DNA of 64,000 nt, from positions 1 to 64,000 of the forward strand of contig NZ_JACGZW010000001.1 of assembly GCF_014145675.1 (NCBI RefSeq), written 5' to 3'. Source of the DNA: Amycolatopsis dendrobii (GTDB lineage Bacteria > Actinomycetota > Actinomycetes > Mycobacteriales > Pseudonocardiaceae). A program made the translations under genes and the position numbers. The notes below the pieces were generated by a model. It was not told where the DNA came from and did no database searches. It saw only the letters and a list, made by a program, of their open reading frames with translations. Positions 36,580 to 45,010 of the stretch are shown here, piece by piece. Positions within the stretch are counted from its first letter, which is position 1; each line of letters opens with the position of its first letter.

Positions 36580-37024
36580 TGCGCCACCTCCCCGAACGCG
36601 ACCCCGTGCCGGGCCGCGATGTCGCCGAGGAGCGGCACGGCGTCCGGCCACGGGGCGTCGGCCGGGACGGTGCGGTCAATATCGCGGAAGAACTCGCCCA
36701 TCGCGTCGTCCGGGGTCAGCACGAGGAACTTGGCCTGCGGCGTGTGCACCGTGAAGGTGTTGAGAGTGCCCGCCGGGATGTGCGCGAACGCGCCGGGGCG
36801 AGGTCGTGCAGTTCTCCGTCGAGGCAGACTGTGATGCGGCCGTGCAGAACGTAGAAGCTTTTCGCCCACGGGTCGGCATGCGGCGGGACGGCGGGGCCGC
36901 GCGGGGCGTCGACCTCGAACAGTTCGTAGCCGCCGGTGTCCGCGGCGGACGCTTTCACCGTCACGGTCGCGTCTTTCGTGTCCAGTTCCGGGCCTTCGCC
37001 CGCGGTGCTGAGGTGGATGGTCAT
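36576..37024 (-). pseudogene. Cupin-domain gene broken by a one-base deletion
   Basis: The N-terminal part (MTIHLSTAGEG... to DGELHDLAP) and the C-terminal part (GAFAHIPAGTLNTFTVHTPQ to the end GVAFGEVAQ) lie in different frames that join near 36791-36800. Restoring one G in the run there gives a continuous 149-residue cupin with the usual PHADPWAKSFYVLHG and IPAGTLNTF motifs. It precedes DUF1304 with a four-base overlap. Either a recent frameshift or a base-call error in a G/C run. Confidence 0.8.
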
Positions 37025-37112
37025 GCCGCTGAAGGTAGGAACGCCGCGAGCACGGGACCATCCCGGAAATCAGGGATGTCGGCGGTGGAAGAACGCGCGC
37101 ATACTTCGTCGG

Positions 37113-38135
37113 GTGTGGGAAGGCCGGGCGCGGGACGTGCGGCGGGAGCTGGCGGCTCTCGCCACGGCCGGTCGCGGCGTCGCCGAGTTGCACGCCGCGG
37201 CCATCGAGCTGGTCGACCGGATCGTGCCCGCGGAGCTGACCTGCTGGGCGTCGCTGGATCCGGACACCGCCGTGATCAGCTCGATGACCAGCGGCCGCGC
37301 TCGCATCCCGGGGGAGTACGAGCCGCTGCTGGCGACCTACGAGTACGACGGCGCGGAGCCGCACACCTTCGCGCAGCTCGCCCGGCGTTCGGTGCCGGTG
37401 GCGCGGCTTTCCGATCTGCCGCGCCGCGAACGCGAGCGCAGCGGACGGTGGGCGCGGGTGTGGCGGCCGCTCGGGCTGGAGAGCGAACTGCGCGTCGGGT
37501 TTCGCGCGGACGGCGTCTGCTGGGCCGCTGCTGGTCTGGTGCGCCGCGGCGAGTTCAGCGACCGCGAGGTGGAGTTCCTGACCTCGATCGGTCCGACGTT
37601 GGCCGCTGCCACCCGGGCGGCGGCGCTGGCGCGAGGCACGGCTTTGGCCGCGGAAGCGGCGATCGTCGTGGTCGGTCCGGACGGTCGCCGGCGCGGGGCG
37701 ACCGAGGAAGCCGGCGCGTGGGAGTCCGAATTGGACGCGATCGCCGACGGACGGTTCGCGGTGCTGCTGCGCGCGGCAGCGGTGGGCGCTCAGTCGGCGG
37801 CGAGCGGAACGTTCCGGGCCCGGGTCCGGGACGCGCACGGCGGCTGGATCGTGTTGCAGGCCAGCAGATTGGTCTCGGACGACGACGCGCGCGACATCGT
37901 CGTGACGATCCGCCGCGCCGCCGGGGGAGAGCTGCTGGATGTGCTGCTCGCGGCGTACCGGCTGACCGCACGCGAACGCGACGTGTGCCGGGAGGTCCTG
38001 TCCGGACTGTCTACTTCGGACATCGCGGCCCGGCTGGGGATCTCGGCGAACACGGTGCAGGACCACCTGAAGTCGGTGTTCGGCAAGGTCGGCGTGCGCA
38101 GCCGGGGCGAGCTTACGGCGCGGCTGTCGGGTTAG
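37113..38135 (+). CDS. LuxR-family transcriptional regulator
   Basis: About 340 residues. The C-terminal helix-turn-helix is clear: LTARERDVCREVLSGLSTSD followed by IAARLGISANTVQDHLKSVF. The long N-terminal part looks GAF-like (CWASLDPDTAVISSMTS, LRVGFRADGVCWAAAGLVRRG, FSDREVEFLTSIGPTLAAAT) and may sense a small ligand. No receiver domain is present. The start is uncertain: GTG at 37113 is chosen from where homology-like sequence begins; the frame is open further upstream. It faces away from the broken cupin/DUF1304 pair and may control it. Confidence 0.8.
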   Translation: MWEGRARDVRRELAALATAGRGVAELHAAAIELVDRIVPAELTCWASLDPDTAVISSMTSGRARIPGEYEPLLATYEYDGAEPHTFAQLARRSVPVARLSDLPRRERERSGRWARVWRPLGLESELRVGFRADGVCWAAAGLVRRGEFSDREVEFLTSIGPTLAAATRAAALARGTALAAEAAIVVVGPDGRRRGATEEAGAWESELDAIADGRFAVLLRAAAVGAQSAASGTFRARVRDAHGGWIVLQASRLVSDDDARDIVVTIRRAAGGELLDVLLAAYRLTARERDVCREVLSGLSTSDIAARLGISANTVQDHLKSVFGKVGVRSRGELTARLSG

Positions 38136-38190
38136 GCCGGTGACCTGTCCCACAGCGGGATCGCCGTGCGGGCGCATTAGGGTGCTGGGC

Positions 38191-38970
38191 ATGACGGACG
38201 GACTCGAGTTCACCCGCGACGGCGCCGTGGCCCGGCTGACGTTCTCCCGCCCGGAGAAGATGAACGCGATCACCCGCGGCATGTGGGCGGCCATCCCGGG
38301 CGTGGCGGCCGAGGTCGAGGCCGATCCCGAGCTGAAGGCGCTCGTGCTGACCGGGGCCGGACGGCATTTCTCCGCGGGCGCGGACATCGGCGAGTTCCGC
38401 GAACTGCGCTCGACCGCCGAGGCCGCCGCGAAGTACGACGAGGCGGTGGACAGCGCGGTGGCGGCGCTGACCGCGATGCGCAAGCCGACCGTCGCGATGG
38501 TCCAGGGCAACTGCATCGGCGGCGGCTGCCAGATCTCGGTCGCCTGCGATTTCCGTTTCGCCGCGGACGACGCGCGCTTCGGCATCACCCCGGCCAAGCT
38601 CGGCATCGTCTACCACTTCGCCTCGACGCGGCAGCTGGTGTCGCTGGTCGGCCCGGCGCACGCCAAGTACTTCCTGCTGTCCGGCGAACTCGTCGACGCG
38701 ACCCGGGCGCGCGAGATCGGGCTGGTCAACGACGTTTTCCCGGCCGCGGACCTGGAATCCGCGACGGCCCGGTTCGCCGAAACCCTGTGCGCGCGGTCGC
38801 AGGCCTCGATCCGCGGGATGAACCGGATCATCGAGAAGATCGTCGCGGGGCAGGAGCGGACCGACGACGAGGTCGAGGAGATCCGGCTCGCCGCGCTGCA
38901 CGGGGAGGACTACGCGGAGGGCGTGGACGCGTTCCTGAACCGGCGCGCGCCGAAGTTCACCTACCGCTGA
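38191..38970 (+). CDS. Enoyl-CoA hydratase/isomerase family protein
   Basis: A 259-residue crotonase. The N-terminal LEFTRDGAVARLTFSRPEKMNA, oxyanion-hole segments GRHFSAGADIGEF and GNCIGGGCQISVACDFRF, and the C-terminal EGVDAFLNRRAPKF are typical. In place of the two catalytic glutamates of classical hydratases, the second site reads TPAKLGIVYHFAST, with Lys/Gly instead of PExxLG. That suggests a different acyl-CoA reaction. Standalone gene. Confidence 0.88.
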   Translation: MTDGLEFTRDGAVARLTFSRPEKMNAITRGMWAAIPGVAAEVEADPELKALVLTGAGRHFSAGADIGEFRELRSTAEAAAKYDEAVDSAVAALTAMRKPTVAMVQGNCIGGGCQISVACDFRFAADDARFGITPAKLGIVYHFASTRQLVSLVGPAHAKYFLLSGELVDATRAREIGLVNDVFPAADLESATARFAETLCARSQASIRGMNRIIEKIVAGQERTDDEVEEIRLAALHGEDYAEGVDAFLNRRAPKFTYR

Positions 38971-39013
38971 GCGGTGCGGATAACCCGTTGACGGCTCGGC
39001 GAGACTGAAGCCT

Positions 39014-39760
39014 GTGGCGCTGAAAATCCATCACCGCAGTCAGAACCCGGAGATCTTCCGGGCGACCGACCACGCCGACTTCGACCGGTCGTGGCCGGTC
39101 TTCATGCAGCACAACCCGACCGGGCACCTGTATTACGGCGAACTCGACACGGTCGCCGACTACGTGCTGCTCGCGACCGACGGGGACGAGCCGGTCGCCA
39201 AGGCCTACTCGACGCCGTTCGCGTTCGGCGGCCCGGGACGCGAGACGCTGCCCGACGGCGGGTGGGACGAGGTGATCCGGTGGCAGCACGCCGACCGGCT
39301 GGCCGGTCGCGAACGGAACGCGGCGACCGCGCTGGAGATCGTGGTCCGCAAGGAACGGCAAGGTACCGGGCTCGCCTCGGTGATGGTGAACGCGTTGCGA
39401 GACAACGCTTTCCGTCTCGGCCACGACGTGCTCTACGCCCCGGTGCGGCCGTCGCGGAAGGCGGACGAACCCGAGACCCCGATGAGCGAGTACGCCTTCC
39501 GGGTGCGCGACGACGGCCTGCCGTATGACGCGTGGCTGCGGGTGCACGTGCGCGCGGGCGGGCGGATCGTGAAGGTCTGCCCGGTGTCGATGACCATCCC
39601 CGGCACGCTCGCGCAGTGGCGGGAGTGGACCGGACTGCCGTTCGACGCGGACGGCCCGGTGCTCGTGGAAGGCGCGCTGAGCCCGGTCCACGTGTCGGTG
39701 GCACAGGACTCCGCCGTGTACGTCGAGCCCAATGTCTGGGTGGAGCACCGCAGGCCCTGA
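39014..39760 (+). CDS. GNAT-like acetyltransferase
   Basis: A 248-residue soluble protein. The central segment ALEIVVRKERQGTGLASVMVNALRDNAF carries the acetyl-CoA loop (RQGTGLA) of the GNAT fold. The C-terminal part (TPMSEYAFRVRDDGLPYDAW, IPGTLAQWREWTGLPFDADG) is typical of actinobacterial transferases of unknown substrate. GTG start. It is convergent with the class IV aminotransferase, seven bases apart. Confidence 0.75.
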   Translation: MALKIHHRSQNPEIFRATDHADFDRSWPVFMQHNPTGHLYYGELDTVADYVLLATDGDEPVAKAYSTPFAFGGPGRETLPDGGWDEVIRWQHADRLAGRERNAATALEIVVRKERQGTGLASVMVNALRDNAFRLGHDVLYAPVRPSRKADEPETPMSEYAFRVRDDGLPYDAWLRVHVRAGGRIVKVCPVSMTIPGTLAQWREWTGLPFDADGPVLVEGALSPVHVSVAQDSAVYVEPNVWVEHRRP

Positions 39761-39767
39761 GGCTGGG

Positions 39768-40553
39768 TCAGATCTCGTCCCAGGGCGCGGCTTCGTAAGC
39801 CTTGGTCAGCAGTTCGGCCGCGGCGGGCGAGGTGCGCAGCGGCACGTCGTCCACCGACGCGACCGGGCGGCCGATCGTCGCGGAGTTGGTCAGGAACATC
39901 GCGTCGAAGTCCGGGAGTTCCGCCGGGTAGACCGGCCGCGTCTCCTGCGGCACCCCGGCCGCGCGCAGCTGGTCCTCCAGCACGAGGTACGTGATTCCCG
40001 GCAGCACCTCGGCTTCCGGCCACACGAGCGTCCCGTCGCGCAGGAAGCCGACGTTCCAGATCGTCGCTTCGCTGATCCGGCCGTCGCCGGCGAGGAACAC
40101 GGCGTCGTCGTAACCGGCGAGGGCCGCCGCGCGCGAATGGTGTGTGAGACCGAAGCCGCCGAGGTGCTTCACGTGCGGCAGATCCCGTTGGTACGCAACG
40201 GATCGCAGCCGCATCGGCGTAGCGACGTGGGAGCGCGGCGGAGCGGTGCGCACGAGAATTTCCGGCACCATCGCGGCGTCGTGCGGAGAGGAGCGCGAGA
40301 AAATGATCACCCGCACCGACAGGTCGCCTCGCCCGGCGACGAGCCGCCGGACGCAGCGGCGGACCAGGTCGGTGTCCAGTTCGCTGCCGAACACCTCCCG
40401 GGTGCTCGCGGCGAGCCGGTCGAGGTGGAAACGGAGGCCGCGCACGCGCCCGTCGCGGACCTGCATCGCGGTGAAGTGGCCGTAGCTGGTGGCCGCCGCG
40501 GCGAGATCGGCGGTGCTCGGAGCGGCACCGCCGATCTCGACACGCTCGGTCAC
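39768..40553 (-). CDS. Class IV aminotransferase (PLP-dependent, BCAT/ADC-lyase fold)
   Basis: A 261-residue enzyme. GHFTAMQVRDGRVRGLRFHL, the active-site Lys in LPHVKHLGG, the Glu in GRISEATIWNVGF and VLPGITYLVLEDQL match the fold type IV family, which includes branched-chain aminotransferases, D-amino acid aminotransferases and aminodeoxychorismate lyase. The substrate cannot be assigned. It starts one base after the peptidyl-prolyl isomerase stop, so the two are probably cotranscribed. Confidence 0.88.
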   Translation of the reverse strand: MTERVEIGGAAPSTADLAAAATSYGHFTAMQVRDGRVRGLRFHLDRLAASTREVFGSELDTDLVRRCVRRLVAGRGDLSVRVIIFSRSSPHDAAMVPEILVRTAPPRSHVATPMRLRSVAYQRDLPHVKHLGGFGLTHHSRAAALAGYDDAVFLAGDGRISEATIWNVGFLRDGTLVWPEAEVLPGITYLVLEDQLRAAGVPQETRPVYPAELPDFDAMFLTNSATIGRPVASVDDVPLRTSPAAAELLTKAYEAAPWDEI

Positions 40554-40554
40554 G

Positions 40555-41436
40555 TCAGGAGACCGTGACCGCGGTGAACTTGACCTGCTGCTTGGGCTCG
40601 CCGGTCGAACCGTCCTGGCCGATCGCGCCGATGCCGTTCTTCGCGATCTTGTCGAGCACCTTCAGGCCCTCGTCGGAGATGCTGCCGAAGACCGTGTACT
40701 GCGGCTGCAGCGGCGCGTTGCCGTAGACCATGAAGAACTGGCTGCCGCCGCTGTTCGGCTGGCCGGTGTTGGCCATCGCGAGGATGCCGCGGCCGTACTT
40801 GGCGGTGTCGATGAACTCGTCCGGCACGGTGAAGCCGGGGCCGCCGCGGCCGTCCTTCATCACGTCGCCCTTGGCGTCCGGGTCGCCGCACTGCAGCATC
40901 TGCAGGTCGGTGACGCCGAGGCGGTGGCAGATCGTGTCGGTGAAGAAACCCTGCTTCGCGAGGGCCTCGAAGGCCTGCACGGTGCACGGCGCGAGCGCGC
41001 GGTCGAGCGTCATCGGGATGTCGCCCTGGGTGGTCTTCATCGTGATGTTCACGGTCCCGGACGAGGACACGTTCTTGCCGTCCGGCGGGGTCGCCTTCTT
41101 GCCCGACGGCGGCTTCCCGCTCGGGTCGGCCGGGTACGAGCACGTCGTCGGGTTCGGCAGCGCCTTGGGGCGCTTGGGGAGCGCGGTGCGCTCGGTGGGG
41201 ATGTTCGTGACGCTCGGGACCGGCGGCGCGGAACTCGACGGCGGCGCGGCGGCCTGCTGGTCGCCGCTGCCCCCGCTGTTCACGATCCACACCACGAGAC
41301 CGGCGACGATGAGGACCACACCGCCGACCACTCCAGCGCCCACGATCTTGCGTCGCTTCGCCTGTTCCGCCCGGCGCACGAGCTGCCGCTCGAGTTTGCG
41401 CTTTGCGGCTTCTCGGCGCTGCTGGTTGGTCGCCAC
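40555..41436 (-). CDS. Membrane-anchored cyclophilin-type peptidyl-prolyl isomerase
   Basis: A 293-residue protein. A basic N-terminus (RREAAKRKLERQLVRRAEQAKRRK) precedes one membrane helix (VVGGVVLIVAGLVVWIV), a Pro/Ser linker and an extracytoplasmic cyclophilin domain (PMTLDRALAPCTVQAFEALA, GPGFTVPDEF, GILAMANTGQPNSGGSQFFM, YTVFGSI). GTG at 41436 with GGAGGG. It would assist folding of exported proteins. In actinobacteria this gene often follows rel; here a block of about 4.4 kb separates them. Confidence 0.92.
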   Translation of the reverse strand: MATNQQRREAAKRKLERQLVRRAEQAKRRKIVGAGVVGGVVLIVAGLVVWIVNSGGSGDQQAAAPPSSSAPPVPSVTNIPTERTALPKRPKALPNPTTCSYPADPSGKPPSGKKATPPDGKNVSSSGTVNITMKTTQGDIPMTLDRALAPCTVQAFEALAKQGFFTDTICHRLGVTDLQMLQCGDPDAKGDVMKDGRGGPGFTVPDEFIDTAKYGRGILAMANTGQPNSGGSQFFMVYGNAPLQPQYTVFGSISDEGLKVLDKIAKNGIGAIGQDGSTGEPKQQVKFTAVTVS

Positions 41437-41572
41437 CCGCCCTCCAGTTTCCGCTCGAAGTCACACGTCTGAGGTAGCGGCAGTGTATGGGCACAGCCTG
41501 TTAGGACTCCGTACAGGGGCGGCTAGTCTTCACCGGGTCGTGATCAAGGCCGCTTCCGGGGAGGAGGGTTCG

Positions 41573-42157
41573 GTGCTCGTCGCCGGGTTCGCCGCGGGTC
41601 CGCTGCGCTCGAATTGCTATCTGCTGGCCCCTGCCGCCGGGGGTCCGTGTCTCGTCGTCGACCCGGGCGAGGGGGCCGCCGAGCCGCTGGCCGAAGCGCT
41701 GACGGAGCACGGCCTGACGCCGGTCGCGCTGCTCGCCACGCACGGCCATCCGGACCACGTCGGCGCCGCTGCCGGGCTGTCGCGGGCGCACGACGCGCCG
41801 CTGCGGCTGCATCCGGGCGACGCCGAGTGGTACGACGGGCCCTTCGAACCGCTCGCCCCGGGAGAGATCGAGACGGCCGGGCTGACGGTCGGCGTCGTCC
41901 CGCTGCCCGGGCACACGCCGGGTTCGGTGGCGTTCACCGTCGAGACCGGGGAGGGTGGCAGGCTGGTGTTCACGGGGGACACGCTTTTCGCCGGATCGGT
42001 CGGGCGCACCGGCGGGTCCGGCTCCGACCTGGAGAATTCGTTGCGCACACTGCTCACGCTCGCCGACGACACCGTCGTGCTGCCCGGCCACGGACCCGCC
42101 ACGACCATCGGCCGCGAGCGCGCCGCCAACCCCTTCGTGCCGGGAGCCGCGCAGTGA
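41573..42157 (+). CDS. Metallo-beta-lactamase-fold hydrolase (glyoxalase II-like)
   Basis: A 194-residue hydrolase. The dinuclear metal site is THGHPDHVGAA, then His in PLPGHTPGS, Asp in VFTGDTLFAGSVGRTGG and His in VLPGHGPAT. The length fits short glyoxalase II-like proteins. GTG at 41573 has GGAGGAGGG four bases upstream. Divergent from the cyclophilin gene; the stop overlaps the next gene (GTGA). Substrate probably a thioester or lactone, not determined. Confidence 0.9.
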   Translation: MLVAGFAAGPLRSNCYLLAPAAGGPCLVVDPGEGAAEPLAEALTEHGLTPVALLATHGHPDHVGAAAGLSRAHDAPLRLHPGDAEWYDGPFEPLAPGEIETAGLTVGVVPLPGHTPGSVAFTVETGEGGRLVFTGDTLFAGSVGRTGGSGSDLENSLRTLLTLADDTVVLPGHGPATTIGRERAANPFVPGAAQ

Positions 42158-42795
42158 CCGAGAAGCCGGCGGAACGCCTGCCGCTGTTCGCCGACGAGCC
42201 GAAGCTGCGCCGCCGCCGCGCGTGGTCGGGCGTCTTCGGCGTGCTGATCCTGGCCGCGGCGTTCGGCGGGATCGCCGGGCTGATCGGCGGGCAGCTGCCC
42301 GGGCTGATCGTCGCGGCGGTCGTCGCGCTGCCGTTGATCTACGTGGTGCTCTACGCGTTTCGCCGCCGGATCTGGCTGGAAGGCACGACGCTGGTGGTGC
42401 GCACGTGGGGCGTCCGGCGGGTGGACCTGCTGGAGGCGCCGCGGCTGGACGTGGTGATCAGCGACGTGCGCGGCACCCGGACGGTGGCGCTGCTGGTGAA
42501 CGCGGGGCACCGGCGGCGTGCGGTGAAGCTCGACCTGGCGGTGTTTTCCGGGACCGGCGGCCGGGAGCTGGGGGCGTTGCAGCTGCGCCGGCTGGCGGAC
42601 GCGGTGCTGAACAACACCGAGGCGAACGGGCTGGTGTTTTCGGAGCTGCTGGTGGCGGAGTTGCGGGCGGAGGCTCGGGGGGACGCGGTGGCTGAGCGGC
42701 CGTTGTACCGGCTGGCTTCGGCGGCTCCTTCGGGGAAGTACTTGCAGCGGTTTCCCATGGAGGCGGTTAGCCGGTTCGTGGCGACGCTGGGCTGA
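42154..42795 (+). CDS. Conserved membrane protein of unknown function
   Basis: A 213-residue protein with two hydrophobic helices near the N-terminus (VFGVLILAAAFGGIAGLIGG and LIVAAVVALPLIYVVLYAF), followed by a PH-like soluble part (LEGTTLVVRTWGVRRVDLLE, RTVALLVNAGHRRRAVKLDL). Such bacterial-PH membrane proteins are common in actinobacteria. Start overlaps the metallo-hydrolase stop, so they are cotranscribed. The last 80 codons use more G/T-ending codons than the rest. Confidence 0.75.
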   Translation: MTEKPAERLPLFADEPKLRRRRAWSGVFGVLILAAAFGGIAGLIGGQLPGLIVAAVVALPLIYVVLYAFRRRIWLEGTTLVVRTWGVRRVDLLEAPRLDVVISDVRGTRTVALLVNAGHRRRAVKLDLAVFSGTGGRELGALQLRRLADAVLNNTEANGLVFSELLVAELRAEARGDAVAERPLYRLASAAPSGKYLQRFPMEAVSRFVATLG

Positions 42796-43056
42796 CTACT
42801 CGCGTCCGGCGTGCTCCCGGCTGCGTTCTTCGAGGCCGTCCACGCGGGCGCGGATGCGGTCGAGCTGGTCGGCCAGTTCGGGGAGTTCTTCGGCGACGTA
42901 GGAGAGCAGCCGTTCGAGGTGGCGCAACGTCGCGCGGACCTCGTCGAGCGCGGCGGCGATCCGCGGAACCGTTTCGGCCGCTTCCAGCACCGACGCGAAC
43001 AGGCGGCGGATCAGGTGCACGGTGACTCGGGGTCCGGCCAGGACGGCTGAGAACAC
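42796..43056 (-). CDS. Small coiled-coil protein of unknown function
   Basis: An 86-residue protein, almost all helical, with heptad-like spacing (VRATLRHLERLLSYVAEELP, ELADQLDRIRARVDGLEERS). The first 25 residues are amphipathic/hydrophobic (LAGPRVTVHLIRRLFASVLE), perhaps membrane-associated. GTG start with GAGGAGG four bases upstream supports it as real. Its stop abuts the stop of the convergent membrane-protein gene. Confidence 0.65.
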   Translation of the reverse strand: MFSAVLAGPRVTVHLIRRLFASVLEAAETVPRIAAALDEVRATLRHLERLLSYVAEELPELADQLDRIRARVDGLEERSREHAGRE

Positions 43057-43136
43057 AGCCCCTCCTCGGGTGCGGGGTCGCGGTCTTCGTACCTCATCCG
43101 CGACGCCCGCGTCCGGCCGGGTCAGCCAGCGTGTGG

Positions 43137-44951
43137 CTAGTGTGATTCAGCGGGGCTGGTGGTGCTGATGAGGTGCTCGACCGGCTCCCTCGCGGCGATC
43201 AAGGCGGCCAGGACCGTCGTCACCGGCACCGCCGCGACGATGCCGACCGAGCCGGCCAGCGTCCGGATGATCTCCGCGGCGATGTCCTCGCTGCCGAGCA
43301 GCGCGCCGAGGCCGACGCCGGAGATCGCGGAGTACAGCATCACCGGCAGCGCGGCGCCGGCGTAGGCCATCACCAGCGTGTTCACCGCGGAGCCGACGTG
43401 GTCCCGGCCGATCCGCAGGCCTGAGCTGTACAGCTCGCGCCAGCTGAGCGACGGGTTCGCGCGCCGCAGTTCCCAGACCGCGCTGGTCTGCGTGATCGTC
43501 ACGTCGTCGAGCACGCCCAGCGCGCCGATCACGATCCCGGCCAGCAGCAGGCCTCTGGCGTCGATGCCGTGGCCGAGCGAGGCGATCAGCGTCGTGGTGC
43601 TGTCGTCGAGGCCGGTGAGCGACGCGGCGGCGGAGAAGATCGCCGACAGGATCCCGATCAGCGCGAGGCTGGCCAAGGTGCCCAGCACGGCGACCGAGGT
43701 TCTCGCGGACAGGCCGTGCGTCAGGTACAGCGCGAGGAACATGATCGCGCCCGCTCCGGCGATCGCCACCACCAGCGGGTTCTCCCCGGCGAGGATCGCG
43801 GGCAGCACGAACAGCACGATCACCACGAAACTCAGCACCAGCGCGACCAGCGCGGCCAGTCCCTGCCAGCGGCCGAGCACGAGCACGGCGACCGCGAACA
43901 ACGCGGCGAGCAGGACCAGCGGCGTGCCGCGCTGGAAATCGACGAGCGTGAACGACTGCGGATCGAGCGGATTGCCGCCGTTGTAGGCGAGCACGACCTT
44001 GTCGTTCGCGGTGAACCTCGGCGTGCTCGGCTCGATCGGGACGGTCAGCCGCACCGGTTTTCCCGCTGCCGGGCCGTCGGACATCCGCAGGTCGACGGTG
44101 AGGCACGGTTTCGCGTCCGGATCCGGCTGCGAGCCGACCTGCACTTGACCGGGCTGGAGACACGGGCCGGACGTGGCGGTCGTGATCGCGGCCTGGACCG
44201 GAGTGCCTTGCGGTACCGCGCTTTTCGGCAGCGAGCTGCCCCACGGGTACAGGACGATCATCCCGACGACGGTGGCCAGCGCGAGCGGGGCGAGGAGCCA
44301 GATGAGGAGTTTGCGGACCCGTTGCGACGCCGGGGCGGCCGGGCCGTGTCCGTGTCCATGGCCGTGGCCGGTGTGCGGCGGGGTTTCCTTGGCCGGAGCG
44401 GGGTCTTGAGTGTCCTTTTCGGACTGTGCGGGCCGGGCCGGGGGACGGCGGCGGGCGCCGGGAGGCGGGGTGTCGCCGGGGCGGCGGGGCAGGCGCAGTT
44501 CGCCGGATCGGGCTCCGCCGCGGGAATCGGCGGAGCGCGAGGCCCCCGGTTGTGCCGAGCCGGGTTGGGCAGGCCTTGGCGCGGCGGCCCGCGGCCGCCG
44601 GGGCTCGCCGGGCCGTTCGGCTCGTCGTCCCGGTTCGCCGGTGCGCCCGGGATTGGCTGATCGCTCGGGGTTGCCGGGGCGCTCAGCGGGCCGTCCGCGC
44701 TCGCCGGCGCGTTCAGGATCGCCGGACCGCTCGCCGGGCCGCCCGGGCTCAGCGGATCGGCCGGTGCGCTCGGCCGGTCGCCCGGGTTCGGCACGGCGCG
44801 CCCGGCGCGGTCCGTCCGGCCGGGCGCGCGGCGGCGAGACAGGCGGTGGCACGGCGGAGGACGGGGACGCGGGTTCGCCCGGCACTCGCGGCAGCGGGCC
44901 GGTGTCGTCGGGGTCCTGATCGGGGTAGTCGTGCGGTGCCACGGCGGACAT
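43137..44951 (-). CDS. YibE/F-family membrane protein with long repetitive N-terminal tail
   Basis: 604 residues. The C-terminal 390 residues form the YibE/F domain: one helix (LLIWLLAPLALATVVGMIVL), an extracytoplasmic domain, then at least seven helices with VLGTLASLALIGILSAIFSA, GALGVLDDVTITQTSAVWEL and IGRDHVGSAVNTLVMAYAGA. The first 200 residues are low-complexity Pro/Arg/Gly/Glu with degenerate GRPAERPG-type repeats, ending in the His-rich HTGHGHGHGHG that could bind metal. The tail is much longer than usual for the family. Transport function is only a family guess. Confidence 0.85.
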   Translation of the reverse strand: MSAVAPHDYPDQDPDDTGPLPRVPGEPASPSSAVPPPVSPPRARPDGPRRARRAEPGRPAERTGRSAEPGRPGERSGDPERAGERGRPAERPGNPERSANPGRTGEPGRRAERPGEPRRPRAAAPRPAQPGSAQPGASRSADSRGGARSGELRLPRRPGDTPPPGARRRPPARPAQSEKDTQDPAPAKETPPHTGHGHGHGHGPAAPASQRVRKLLIWLLAPLALATVVGMIVLYPWGSSLPKSAVPQGTPVQAAITTATSGPCLQPGQVQVGSQPDPDAKPCLTVDLRMSDGPAAGKPVRLTVPIEPSTPRFTANDKVVLAYNGGNPLDPQSFTLVDFQRGTPLVLLAALFAVAVLVLGRWQGLAALVALVLSFVVIVLFVLPAILAGENPLVVAIAGAGAIMFLALYLTHGLSARTSVAVLGTLASLALIGILSAIFSAAASLTGLDDSTTTLIASLGHGIDARGLLLAGIVIGALGVLDDVTITQTSAVWELRRANPSLSWRELYSSGLRIGRDHVGSAVNTLVMAYAGAALPVMLYSAISGVGLGALLGSEDIAAEIIRTLAGSVGIVAAVPVTTVLAALIAAREPVEHLISTTSPAESH

Positions 44952-45010
44952 CCTGCCTTCCCGGTTCGGGGTTCACCCGTACCGGGTGGGGGAGGAAGCG
45001 GGCGTTTCGT

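Noticed and set aside
44440..44900. Repetitive DNA that might be a CRISPR array or minisatellite
   Set aside because: Repeats are degenerate, in frame and encode the GRPAERPG-like tail of the YibE/F protein; there are no uniform spacers and no cas genes in the window.
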